Assembly (NCBI RefSeq): GCF_002077175.1 | Contig: NZ_CP014943.1 | Coordinates: 3,410,001 to 3,474,000 of the forward strand | DNA from: Colwellia sp. PAMC 21821 | Lineage (GTDB): Bacteria > Pseudomonadota > Gammaproteobacteria > Enterobacterales > Alteromonadaceae | Reading direction: 5' to 3' | Length of the DNA: 64,000 nt | In this document: piece after piece, positions 1 to 7,978 of the stretch | Layout of the letters: each line of letters starts with the position of its first letter | Numbering within the stretch: position 1 is the stretch's first letter | Notes under the pieces: model-generated | The model's input: only the letters and a program-made list of their open reading frames with translations | What the model was told of the DNA's origin: nothing | Databases searched by the model: none | Translations under genes and position numbers: made by a program

Positions 1-246
1 TAGTTTAACGCTTAGTTGGTAACTAACATTGCTAACTTGTTTGGTACGCATTTCGGCATAACTTGCGTTAAGCGATTCACTTAATTGGCGCACGATTCTA
101 GTGGTGTGTTCAGCGGCCTGTATATCAGGATTTTCTGTTGTTGACTTATTATCACTACAACCACTTAAAGCAATTGTTACTGCAATCGCAGATGAAAGTA
201 TTGTCATATTGAGTGATTTGGCCAATATCGACGCTTGGTTATTCAT
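1..246 (-). CDS. Aminopeptidase N-like (M1 family) lipoprotein, N-terminal part only
   Basis: The reverse strand opens with ATG at 244-246 and stays open to the window edge, so only about 82 N-terminal residues are present. They contain a signal peptide with a lipobox (ALSGC), a short polar linker, and a stretch ending RTKQVSNVSYQLSVKL. That stretch resembles the start of the first beta domain of M1 zinc aminopeptidases from Alteromonadales, where an arginine-rich helix runs into a VSNV.Y.L segment. The predicted product is a membrane-anchored aminopeptidase acting on peptides in the periplasm. The HEXXH zinc site would lie outside the window and cannot be checked, so the family assignment rests on the N-terminus alone. 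The gene is divergent from azlC. Confidence 0.6.
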   Translation of the reverse strand, partial: MNNQASILAKSLNMTILSSAIAVTIALSGCSDNKSTTENPDIQAAEHTTRIVRQLSESLNASYAEMRTKQVSNVSYQLSVKL

Positions 247-536
247 GCGGCATTAATTCCTTGTCATTTGAATTTACATTTTTATTACAATTTTTGTAGG
301 CTATTTATACCACAATAAATCAGTTAAATATTACCGTTTAACTTATTTATATAGTGATTTATCTTAAATGATGTTTTAGGTTTTTCAGCGACTTTGAATA
401 ATTATTAAGATGTAACTATGTTAATTAAAAAGTGTATTTTTTTTCTATAATAACTGGATATTTTAACCGTAATTTTTTGAAAAAATGGTAGTATTATTTT
501 CTGTTTATTTCGATGTATATTCTAGGTTTACATTTA

Positions 537-1307
537 ATGGCTCTTACTAAGAAAAAAGCGCGCTGGTTAATGGCGAAAAAAGGATTTTTAGACATGCTAC
601 CGCTTAATTTAGCGGTTTTGCCTTGGGGGATTCTTTGTGGCTCTTTAGCGATTCAGCGAGATTTTTCTGCCCTCGAAGCTATTTTAATGCCTCTCATCGT
701 ATTTGCTGGCTCAGCTCAACTGGTTGCTATTGAATTAATTGCGAATAATGCCTCATTGGCGACTATTTTGTTCACCACTTTTATTATTAGCTCGCGACAC
801 TTTTTGTATGGTTTGGCTTTGCGAGATAAATTAAAAATTTTACCAACCAAGTGGCGCTATGGACTTGGCTTTTTATTAACCGATGAACTATTTGCCTTGT
901 CGAGTCATCGCAAGTCTTTTGTTGGGCAGTTGAGATTGATATATGCCGTAGTGGCTGGCGGAAGTTTCTACGTTTTTTGGTTGTTATGGAATGTAACAGG
1001 CGTTATTGCCGGTAGTTTTTTACCCGATTTAACCCATTTAGGCTTAGACTTTGCCATTGCTGTGACTTTTATTGCTTTAGTTATTCCAACCATCATTAAC
1101 TTACCTATTTTAGTTACTGTTATTGTTGCTGCGCTGTTATCTGTGCTGTTTAAGTTAATGCAGTTTGAATTAGATTTAGTGGCGGCGGCATTAATTGCTA
1201 TGTACTGCGGTTATCTTACTGATCGTTTTCAACATAAAAACAAAGATGTAGAAACTCCTGATGATGACAATAATACATTGAGTCCATCGGTTAAGGACAG
1301 CGCATGA
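537..1307 (+). CDS. azlC: AzlC family branched-chain amino acid exporter, large subunit
   Basis: A hydrophobic protein of about 256 residues with several predicted membrane helices. It begins with the family's typical region (GFLDMLPLNLAVLPWGILCG) and contains the conserved FAGSAQLVAIEL and SSRHFLYGLAL segments. AzlC proteins pair with a small AzlD subunit to export branched-chain amino acids or their analogues across the inner membrane. The ATG at 537 is chosen over the in-frame ATG at 513 because the extra eight residues are not family-like and an AGG lies 11 bases upstream of 537; a start at 570 is also possible. The stop overlaps the azlD start by 4 bases (ATGA), which implies translational coupling. 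The substrate cannot be read from the sequence. Confidence 0.87.
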   Translation: MALTKKKARWLMAKKGFLDMLPLNLAVLPWGILCGSLAIQRDFSALEAILMPLIVFAGSAQLVAIELIANNASLATILFTTFIISSRHFLYGLALRDKLKILPTKWRYGLGFLLTDELFALSSHRKSFVGQLRLIYAVVAGGSFYVFWLLWNVTGVIAGSFLPDLTHLGLDFAIAVTFIALVIPTIINLPILVTVIVAALLSVLFKLMQFELDLVAAALIAMYCGYLTDRFQHKNKDVETPDDDNNTLSPSVKDSA

Positions 1308-1621
1308 CATTACTGACTATTGTGTTAATGGCACTGATCACTTTTACCACGCGTTATTTATTTATTCATCCACGCTTGCCTGTGCGCTTAGGGGCAAAAA
1401 TGGCGAAGCTGTTAAGTTTTAGTGCGCCGGCGGTATTAACCGCTATTTGGGTCCCTATTATATTTATTCAGCAGGGTGAGTTAAATGTGTCACTGCATAA
1501 TCCCTATCTAATTGCTGCATCATTTGCGATCGTGGCTGCGGCAAAAAACAAAAGTATCTATTTGACCATGTTTATTGGACTTATTGCGTTTGTTTTAAGT
1601 CGTTACCTTCTAACGCAATAA
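1304..1621 (+). CDS. azlD: AzlD family branched-chain amino acid exporter, small subunit
   Basis: A 105-residue protein that is almost entirely hydrophobic, with about four membrane segments. It carries the AzlD hallmarks near the N-terminus (TFTTRYLFIHPRLPVRLG) and the central FSAPAVLTAIWVPIIF segment. It is the expected partner of the preceding AzlC protein, and the two form one exporter in the inner membrane. The start codon overlaps the azlC stop in an ATGA arrangement, so the genes are certainly co-transcribed and probably translationally coupled. Length and topology are normal for the family. Confidence 0.87.
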   Translation: MTLLTIVLMALITFTTRYLFIHPRLPVRLGAKMAKLLSFSAPAVLTAIWVPIIFIQQGELNVSLHNPYLIAASFAIVAAAKNKSIYLTMFIGLIAFVLSRYLLTQ

Positions 1622-1803
1622 ATTAGCTCATTCAAATTTGAGGTTGGTTTCTGTCATGTTGACCTATTGTGCCGTTAATACGTTTTTTTATGGTATTTAT
1701 AGCTAAAAAAGCACTGCTTATCGAATAAAGCTTGTCAGTTGATATTGATAGCTTTTAAGATGGCGTACGCCTTTTATCTGAGATTATCATTATAAATATT
1801 GCT

Positions 1804-3240
1804 ATGAATTTAACTAAATCATTAACTACTATCGCCATTGTAAGCGCTTTAACGTTTTCACAAACTAGCTTTGTTCAAGCGGCAGACACCAAAACTAAGG
1901 CTGAATCTCCATCTAGCTGGTTAAACTTAAGCGCTAAAGAGCTGAAAGCGGTAGAACGCTACGCAACTGAATATAAAGATTATATTTATAAAGCGCCGAC
2001 GGAATTAACCTTCGTTACAGAGACTATTAAACGGGTTAAAAAACAAGGCTTTAAAGAGTTAACCGAAAAAAGTAAATTAAAACCAGGTGCGCGCTTTTAT
2101 GACGTTAATCGTGACCGCACTATTACCCTGATTGTTATCGGTAAAAAACCATTAGAGCAAGGTACGCGTATCGTCGGTGCTCACATTGATGCCCCTCGTC
2201 TTGAGCTTAAAGGTCGACCTTTATTTGAAAAAGAAAAGTTTGCTATGTTTCAAACTTATATTCACGGCGGCATTAAAACCTATCAATGGGTTAATATTCC
2301 TTTAGCCTTGGTGGGGAGAGTGGATAAAAAGGATGGTACAACGGTTAATATTTCAGTTGGTTTTGATGAAAATGATCCTATCTTTTTGGTAACAGATCTT
2401 GCTCCCCATGTTGACTCGCCTAATCGTAAGCGCACCAGTCGCGATGTTATTGGTAAAGAAGAACTTGATATTATCGTTGCTGCCAAGCCTGAATTAGATA
2501 AAAAAATCAAAGACCAAGTCAGTGAGTATTTAAAGTCAGAATATGATATTTCAGTGGAGGATTTAGTTTCAGCTGAGCTTGCTTTAGTGCCTGCAACTAA
2601 ACCACGCGATGTTGGTTTTGACCGCAGCATGATTGCAGCTTACGGCCAAGATGATAAAGCGTCTTCAATTGCTGCTGTTAAAGCACTTACCGAGCAAAAA
2701 ACACCAGAATATACTGCTATTGCTTATTTAGTTGATAATGAAGAAGTGGGTAATATCAATAACACCGGTGCGAGCTCTACCTATTTAGTCGACTTAATTA
2801 GTGGCTTACTGCACAACCAAAAGGGCGATAGCTATAATGACTATCAATTGCGTAAAGTGTTACGTAATACCAAAGTAATTTCTGCTGACGTAAACCCAGG
2901 TGTTAATCCAACATGGTCAAATGTGTGGGAACTAGGGAATGCTCCGCGTTTGGGTAATGGCGTTAACTTAAAGCTTTATGGTGGAGGTTTTAATGCTAAC
3001 TCTGAGTACATGGCGTGGACACGTAATTACTTAGATAATGCTGATATTAAATGGCAGACATCAACTTATAAAGGTAAGGCTTCTGGCGGTACCATTGGCA
3101 GTGATTTATCTAACGATAATATGGAGGTCATTGATTTTGGTATTCCAATTTTATCAATTCATTCACCTTATGCCGTTGGCTCAAAAGTTGATTTATATTC
3201 TTTGTACAAAGCGATGTCAGCGTTTTATCAAGAAAAGTAG
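1804..3240 (+). CDS. Exported M18 family aminopeptidase
   Basis: A 478-residue zinc aminopeptidase of family M18 (aspartyl aminopeptidase / aminopeptidase I type). Residues 1-26 form a signal peptide with a likely cut at FVQA/AD, so the enzyme should act in the periplasm or outside the cell, whereas many M18 enzymes are cytosolic. The ligands of the two-metal site are recognisable: H127 in GAHIDAP, the DNEEVGN motif at about 311-317 with the catalytic glutamate, an aspartate at about 362 in SADVNPG, and H453 in ILSIHSPY. It removes N-terminal residues from peptides. It stands alone, and a MITE-like repeat lies between its stop codon and the strong terminator near 3463. Exact substrate preference is unknown. 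Confidence 0.87.
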   Translation: MNLTKSLTTIAIVSALTFSQTSFVQAADTKTKAESPSSWLNLSAKELKAVERYATEYKDYIYKAPTELTFVTETIKRVKKQGFKELTEKSKLKPGARFYDVNRDRTITLIVIGKKPLEQGTRIVGAHIDAPRLELKGRPLFEKEKFAMFQTYIHGGIKTYQWVNIPLALVGRVDKKDGTTVNISVGFDENDPIFLVTDLAPHVDSPNRKRTSRDVIGKEELDIIVAAKPELDKKIKDQVSEYLKSEYDISVEDLVSAELALVPATKPRDVGFDRSMIAAYGQDDKASSIAAVKALTEQKTPEYTAIAYLVDNEEVGNINNTGASSTYLVDLISGLLHNQKGDSYNDYQLRKVLRNTKVISADVNPGVNPTWSNVWELGNAPRLGNGVNLKLYGGGFNANSEYMAWTRNYLDNADIKWQTSTYKGKASGGTIGSDLSNDNMEVIDFGIPILSIHSPYAVGSKVDLYSLYKAMSAFYQEK

Positions 3241-3245
3241 TTGTT

Positions 3246-3405
3246 ATACCAATTGATATAAACAATCGATCATTCTAAAGCGGTTTAAATATCCAGTATC
3301 TACGTTGCTTTCAATCCCAATAGCCTGCTATTGCTCAATCAAGCGCCTTGCTACTGAAAATTTATCCTCGTTTAAAATTGATCGATTCATTAAATCAATT
3401 GGTAT
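3246..3405. repeat. MITE-like palindromic repeat, copy 1
   Basis: A non-coding element of about 160 bp with imperfect inverted ends of about 30 bp. The left end reads ATACCAATTGATATAAAC and the reverse complement of the right end reads ATACCAATTGATTTAATG; both arms continue into AATCGATCA. A related copy, split by an insertion sequence, lies at 24064-25729. No open frame of note. The ends begin TACCAAT, the same seven bases as the ends of the IS630 elements at 61-63 kb, and the right end is followed by TA. It is probably a non-autonomous element moved in trans. Confidence 0.7.
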
Positions 3406-3462
3406 TACTGCTTATTGGTTAGCATTAGCAATAATGATGTAATATCTTGAACTGAAAACAAC

Positions 3463-3492
3463 AAAGCCGTATTTAATCAATACGGCTTTTTG
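3463..3492 (+). terminator. Rho-independent terminator
   Basis: A perfect 11-bp stem (AAAGCCGTATT / AATACGGCTTT) with loop TAATC is followed by TTT. It is the first terminator downstream of the M18 aminopeptidase gene, but lies 220 bases past its stop with the MITE-like repeat between. Confidence 0.8.
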
Positions 3493-3616
3493 GTTTAAGG
3501 ACTGACCCTTTTATATTTTTACTGACTTAGTTTTAGTAATGCTATACGTCACTTGTCGGTTGGCATTTACGCCAACAGCTATCCTAACAATGATTCCAAC
3601 AACTAATCCAACAACT

Positions 3617-3676
3617 ATGTCGCAAATATCTATGTCGCCAATATCTATGTCGCTAATATCCATGTTGCCAATAAAT
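3617..3676. repeat. 15-bp tandem repeat, four units
   Basis: Four successive 15-base units of the form ATGTCGCnAATATCT, with the last unit degenerate (ATGTTGCCAATAAAT). A short frame runs through them, but its product is just a low-complexity string of S-I-S-M-type repeats without a convincing ribosome binding site, so I treat this as a repeat and not a gene. Confidence 0.7.
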
Positions 3677-3753
3677 ACGCTAATTAAACCAAACCTTCAT
3701 GTTCAATCTCTCGAACAATATAGGCATGTTAAGTGATGTGAACTTTAAATTAA

Positions 3754-4857
3754 TTATAGCTTTAACTGCTGCTTTGCAGCCACAGGGTTAGCATACATGG
3801 TTAATAACCAATGTCGCTGCTCTGCCGTCAGGTTTTCCATACGTTTGTTAAGTTGTTCAAGCACTGTATCGTCAGTTTGTTGCTGATTAAGCTTTGCGTG
3901 TGCCACTAAGTTACTGTCGTATAATTTATAGTTACTAATAATCTCTTTATCGATGGCAGCGGCGATGGCTTTACTGTCGGCATAATCGCCCTGTATCGGC
4001 TGACAAAACTCAATATGTACTCGGCCTTTTTGGCCAATTAAACCTTGTGTAATACTTTTTAAGTCTTCGCCTTCTTGTTTTTGATAACAGCCGGTAGCTT
4101 CTTTTTCAGCAAGCTCGATTGCTTTGTCATTATCGCAGGGGTCAAACTCATAAGAAATTGATACCGGCACTATGTTAATTTCCGCTAAGTAATCTGCTAT
4201 AGGAGTTTGTTTATCTTTATTCAGTAAAAGCATAGAAACTAACGCTGAATTAGTTTTGTCTATGCCATCTTTGGCTCGTCCTTCACGTTGTGCTATCCAA
4301 ATATTTTGTGCTCGGTTAGCAACCGTATCATGAATATAGGCAGATAATTGTTTAGACGCATTAAGCATCGCACGTTTATTTTCTTCGTTACGTTTTACAA
4401 TAAAGCTCTTGTTAATACGCATTAGGTCGGCCACCCAAGGTTGATGCAATAAATTATCGCCTACTGCCGCTTCTACCGTACTGATACCACTTTTGTATAA
4501 AGCTAAATTCACTAAGGCGACATCTAAAACAATATCACGATGATTACTTATAAACAGTGCAGGTTTGGTGTTATCAAAATTGTCCATGCCGCTATAGCTA
4601 AAGCCGTCAGTACTTTTTTTGATTAAATGATGTAAGTATTTTGCAACTTCAATTTGGATTTGTTCAATATTGTGAAATTTTTGCGCGCGAAACTTTAGCG
4701 ACCACTTAACAATGGTGCAAGCAAGTTGCGGCAGAGCTTGATATAAGCGTGGCATTTTTAAACTGGCGATCGAAGCTTGTAAGCCTTTTTCGTTAATTAA
4801 CTTTTCGATTACGGCAACTACCTCATCATCACGATAAGGACGTATATCATCAAACAT
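3754..4857 (-). CDS. PlsC-type glycerolipid acyltransferase family protein
   Basis: A 367-residue protein with a central acyltransferase domain. The segment PALFISNHRDIVLDVALVN (about residues 102-120) corresponds to the histidine-containing block I of PlsB/PlsC enzymes, but its spacing (H-R-D-I-V-L-D) differs from the canonical HX4D. IWIAQREGRAKDG (about residue 188) matches the block carrying the substrate-binding EGR. The protein lacks an obvious N-terminal membrane anchor and is longer than typical PlsC (about 240 residues), with extra N- and C-terminal helical regions. It probably transfers fatty acyl chains to a glycerophosphate-like acceptor at the inner membrane. It is monocistronic and divergent from the next gene; the true substrate is unknown. 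Confidence 0.75.
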   Translation of the reverse strand: MFDDIRPYRDDEVVAVIEKLINEKGLQASIASLKMPRLYQALPQLACTIVKWSLKFRAQKFHNIEQIQIEVAKYLHHLIKKSTDGFSYSGMDNFDNTKPALFISNHRDIVLDVALVNLALYKSGISTVEAAVGDNLLHQPWVADLMRINKSFIVKRNEENKRAMLNASKQLSAYIHDTVANRAQNIWIAQREGRAKDGIDKTNSALVSMLLLNKDKQTPIADYLAEINIVPVSISYEFDPCDNDKAIELAEKEATGCYQKQEGEDLKSITQGLIGQKGRVHIEFCQPIQGDYADSKAIAAAIDKEIISNYKLYDSNLVAHAKLNQQQTDDTVLEQLNKRMENLTAEQRHWLLTMYANPVAAKQQLKL

Positions 4858-5216
4858 TCAAAAATCTCTTTTATAGCCAAACATAAATAATAACTGAATA
4901 GAGATTATAACCGAATCATATTGAGAAATGCTTGTATTGTTTAATAGTTTATCGATTTAATACGGTAAATAAATCTACAAATAGCAGATGATAAATAAGT
5001 CTGCATTATTTTAGAATGCTAACTTCAATACCTCAGTGAAAAGTATTATGCTTTAGTTTAGATCTATTTTTTATAACATTATGTTTTTAAATTTGTTAAT
5101 GATGTCAATTTTATCACTTATGCGGCCCACTTTGTAAGCAGTGGTTGGCTATTTAATCTGTATTAAGCGAACAGAAATTGGTGTTATTAGTATAAGTTTT
5201 AACGCTTGGAGGTCAT
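4858..5216. other. Intergenic region between divergent genes
   Basis: About 360 AT-rich bases between the acyltransferase gene (reverse) and the GNAT gene (forward). It must hold both promoters, but I see no well-formed -35/-10 pair, repeat or structured RNA that I can defend. Confidence 0.5.
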
Positions 5217-5726
5217 TTGGTTTTAGATACAGCTAGATTGAAGCTACGACTACTTAACACTAGTGATGCAGTGATGATTTTAGCATTATTAAATGAAGCG
5301 TCATTTATTAAAAATATTGGAGATAAAGGAGTAAGAAACCTGCAAGATGCTCTACATTATATCAACAATGGCCCATTAGCTATGCAGGCAAAGTTTGGTT
5401 TTAGTTTTTACTGCTGTGTTAAAAAAGATGATGGTCAAGTCATTGGTATATCGGGTTTAACCAAAAGAGATGGCATTGACTATCCTGAAATTGGTTTTGC
5501 ATTTTTCGCTAAGTATTGTAGGCAAGGATTTGGTTTTGAATCTGCACAAGCGATAATTCATTATGCTGATACTCAACTAGCCATTAAGCATCTGCAAGCA
5601 ATATGTAATCCGGGTAACGAAGCGTCTAAAACTTTGTTGCAACGGCTAGGTTTCAATTTTGATAAACACATCATCTTAGCGGATACTAATCAAACAGTTA
5701 TGTTGTTTGATCTTAATGCGTCGTAA
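5217..5726 (+). CDS. GNAT family N-acetyltransferase (RimJ/RimL-like)
   Basis: A 169-residue single-domain acetyltransferase of the Acetyltransf_3 type. It starts LDTARLKLRLL, the usual first strand of this subgroup, and contains the acetyl-CoA pyrophosphate-binding region (FAKYCRQGFGFESAQAIIHYA, cut short here as CRQGFGFE). NPGNEASKTLLQRLGF is the characteristic C-terminal motif. The start is a TTG at 5217, supported by a strong GGAGG at 5208-5212 although the spacing is short; there is no nearby in-frame ATG that would keep the first strand. It probably acetylates a protein N-terminus or a small amine, but the substrate cannot be inferred. It is apparently transcribed alone. Confidence 0.8.
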   Translation: MVLDTARLKLRLLNTSDAVMILALLNEASFIKNIGDKGVRNLQDALHYINNGPLAMQAKFGFSFYCCVKKDDGQVIGISGLTKRDGIDYPEIGFAFFAKYCRQGFGFESAQAIIHYADTQLAIKHLQAICNPGNEASKTLLQRLGFNFDKHIILADTNQTVMLFDLNAS

Positions 5727-5869
5727 GTTTTATAAATGAATACTCGTATTGATCAATATCTAACTAGCACAAATTAATTAAAATAATTACTATATTTACT
5801 GTAAATTACTTGCGTTTTTATTATTTAGGCCCAAGATTGATATGAGTAGCTAATAAAAAGGAACACCTT

Positions 5870-6226
5870 ATGAAAATAAATCTTTCAGGTCACCATGTAG
5901 ACGTTACAGAATCAATTAAAGAACATATCCATGAAAAGTTTTCAAAAATAGCCACACATTTTCCAACCTTAATTTCACTAGACATTATTTTATCCTACGA
6001 ACATCACAAACATAATATCGAAATTCGAACTACGTATGAGGGTGGCCGTATGTCGGTATCAGCGCACGATAGTGTGATGTATCCTGCCATTGCCACAGGG
6101 GTAAAAAAATTGGATGCGGCATTGAAGCATCGTAAAGGTTTACTAAAGGCTAATTTACATAGCAAACCGGTAACAACAGCACCCGAAATTGCTCACGAAA
6201 AAGTTCAAGAAATGAACCTTAATTAA
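5870..6226 (+). CDS. hpf: Ribosome hibernation promoting factor (HPF/RaiA family)
   Basis: A 118-residue protein of the short HPF/YfiA type. The N-terminus KINLSGHHVDVTESIKEHI and the later VSAHDSVMYPAIATGVKKLD follow the family pattern of a beta-alpha-beta-beta-beta-alpha fold that binds the 30S decoding centre. It shuts down or stabilises ribosomes in stationary phase or cold. It has no long C-terminal dimerisation domain, and the length fits the gammaproteobacterial short form. A clear AAGGA ribosome binding site precedes the ATG, and a terminator follows directly. It does not sit in the rpoN cluster where hpf is often found, so it may be a second paralog. Confidence 0.87.
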   Translation: MKINLSGHHVDVTESIKEHIHEKFSKIATHFPTLISLDIILSYEHHKHNIEIRTTYEGGRMSVSAHDSVMYPAIATGVKKLDAALKHRKGLLKANLHSKPVTTAPEIAHEKVQEMNLN

Positions 6227-6254
6227 TCTACTATTACATTAATCTAATTCTGAT

Positions 6255-6279
6255 AAGGAGGTGAAAGCCTCCTTTTTTT
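6255..6279 (+). terminator. Terminator downstream of hpf
   Basis: A 7-bp stem (AAGGAGG / CCTCCTT) with a six-base loop runs into seven T residues. It closes the hpf transcription unit. Confidence 0.8.
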
Positions 6280-6385
6280 ATTGCTTGTTTTCTAACGCTT
6301 GGCATCAATAAACCGCCATTTAGTTTGGCATCGCAAGGAAATAGCCTTAATATACAGACTATTAAAATCGGCTTTTAGAGGTTAT

Positions 6386-6799
6386 ATGCTAGAAATTTCC
6401 AACAATGTCACTATTGCTGATTGGGAAATAGAACTTACTGGGATCAGAGCCACCGGAAACGGAGGCCAACGAGTCAACAAAGTTGAAACCGCAATTCATT
6501 TGCGTTTCGATATCAAGCGTTCATCTTTACCTCCCATATACAAAGATAGGCTATTAAAACTCTCAGATAGTCGGGTCTCAAGTGATGGCATTATCATTAT
6601 TAAAGCACAGTCGTTTAGGACACAATCAATGAATAAAGACGACGCGTTAAAGCGACTCAAAGAGCTGATTAACTCTGCAATGATAGTAAAGAAAGCGCGA
6701 AGACCCACCAAGCCGACAAAAGGCTCAAACCTTAGGCGTTTAGATTCAAAGAAAAAGACCAGTTCAAATAAAGTATTACGCGGAAAAGTGGATCATTAA
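6386..6799 (+). CDS. arfB: ArfB/YaeJ-type alternative ribosome-rescue factor (peptidyl-tRNA hydrolase)
   Basis: A 137-residue protein with the catalytic GGQ motif of class I release factors (RATGNGGQRVNKVETAIHLRF region, GGQ at about residues 25-27) and a very basic C-terminal tail (KKARRPTKPTKG to LRGKVDH). In ArfB this tail enters the empty mRNA channel of stalled ribosomes while GGQ hydrolyses the peptidyl-tRNA. The protein lacks the codon-recognition domain of RF1/RF2. The ATG at 6386 is chosen, since family members begin close to the LEISNNVTI segment and AGAGG lies just upstream; a TTG at 6299 would add 29 unrelated residues. E. coli ArfB is 140 residues long, so the length fits. Confidence 0.88.
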   Translation: MLEISNNVTIADWEIELTGIRATGNGGQRVNKVETAIHLRFDIKRSSLPPIYKDRLLKLSDSRVSSDGIIIIKAQSFRTQSMNKDDALKRLKELINSAMIVKKARRPTKPTKGSNLRRLDSKKKTSSNKVLRGKVDH

Positions 6800-6876
6800 T
6801 ACTATTCAACAAGTTAACTTTATTTAATTCACAGAAAATTGACTAATAGATATATAAAAACGCACAGGAAACAAGC

Positions 6877-7905
6877 ATGGATAATGAGTTGACGTTTTGT
6901 CAGATGCCACTTGATCGCGCATCAACGTTAAGGAAAAGTAAGACCTGGCTACAAGAAAAACTAAGCGCTGTAGATAGCCGTTTCTATTTTTATTGGCGTG
7001 GCAATTACCTTTATATTGATGAAAAAATATGTGTGTTTACTGAACAATGTGCCGTAGATACAGATGTAGATTTTTCAAATACTCTAGCATTTACAGACGT
7101 TATCAGTGAAAGCCCGATTACTTTTTTAGGCACAAATGAAGATATTGCCCATTTCGTTTGTGATCTATCGTCAATGTCTAATATCGAGATCACACCATGG
7201 CTGGGTAAAATAGCTTTTGATAAGGTAGAATTTATTGATTTTAGGCGTTCACTGTCGTTACTTTGCCCTCAACAAGCCGCTATTTTAAGTTATGCAAAAG
7301 CCTTAATACACTGGCAGAAAAGTGCTCTATTTTGTGGGCACTGTGGTAGCAAAACAAAGCCTATGGATGGTGGTCATCGTCTAGTTTGTGAAAATGAGAG
7401 TTGTCAAAAAGAGCATTTTCCTCGCACTGACCCTGTTGTTATTATGTTAGTTGAATATCAACCTAAATCCGGTCCTGCAGTTTGTTTACTGGCCGAGCAT
7501 CATAGAACGCCTGAGCAAGTTTTTTCCACGCTTGCAGGCTTCGTAGACCCTGGTGAATCACTGCAAGAAGCGGTTAAAAGAGAAGTTTATGAAGAAGCTG
7601 GCGTTACCGTTTCTAGCGTTAGTTTTATTGACTCACAACCTTGGCCATTTCCAAATTCTTTAATGATAGGTTTTATTGCCCAAGCACAGGGTATGGATTT
7701 ATGCTTGGAAGAAGCAGAGTTACGCAGTGCTGATTGGTTTACTGCTCAGCAGTTAGCAGACTTTAGTGAGTGGGGAGATGAAGGTGATGCACCTAAGCTC
7801 CCAAGGAGAGAGTCAATATCACGATTGTTAATCGATTTATGGTGTGAGCGGCAATTACGGATTGCTGATAATGCGTTAAGTCTGGGTAAAGAGTATGCTC
7901 AATGA
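6877..7905 (+). CDS. nudC: NAD(H) pyrophosphatase / NADH-capped RNA decapping enzyme NudC
   Basis: A 342-residue Nudix hydrolase. The zinc ribbon is complete (C153, C156, C171, C176), followed by HFPRTDPVVIMLV. The Nudix box occupies about residues 221-243 (GFVDPGE, REVYEEAG), and the SQPWPFPNSLMIGF segment is diagnostic for NADH diphosphatases. It cleaves NAD(H) to NMN(H) and AMP, and in E. coli also removes NAD caps from RNA. The N-terminal about 120 residues are the variable NudC N-terminal domain. The protein is longer than E. coli NudC (257) because of this region. AGGA lies seven bases before the ATG. The gene is separate from arfB. Confidence 0.9.
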   Translation: MDNELTFCQMPLDRASTLRKSKTWLQEKLSAVDSRFYFYWRGNYLYIDEKICVFTEQCAVDTDVDFSNTLAFTDVISESPITFLGTNEDIAHFVCDLSSMSNIEITPWLGKIAFDKVEFIDFRRSLSLLCPQQAAILSYAKALIHWQKSALFCGHCGSKTKPMDGGHRLVCENESCQKEHFPRTDPVVIMLVEYQPKSGPAVCLLAEHHRTPEQVFSTLAGFVDPGESLQEAVKREVYEEAGVTVSSVSFIDSQPWPFPNSLMIGFIAQAQGMDLCLEEAELRSADWFTAQQLADFSEWGDEGDAPKLPRRESISRLLIDLWCERQLRIADNALSLGKEYAQ

Positions 7906-7978
7906 ACAGGACATTACTCGTTATAAAATATGCGCAATTACATAACAAAAGTAGCGTTCGGTATTTTAATCCATAAAG

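Noticed and set aside
2283..2630. Long reverse-strand open frame
   Set aside because: It is antisense to the M18 aminopeptidase gene, which has clear catalytic motifs, and has no family features.
3539..3736. 65-codon frame over the 15-bp tandem repeat
   Set aside because: The product is low-complexity repeat sequence without a ribosome binding site; a repeat explains it.
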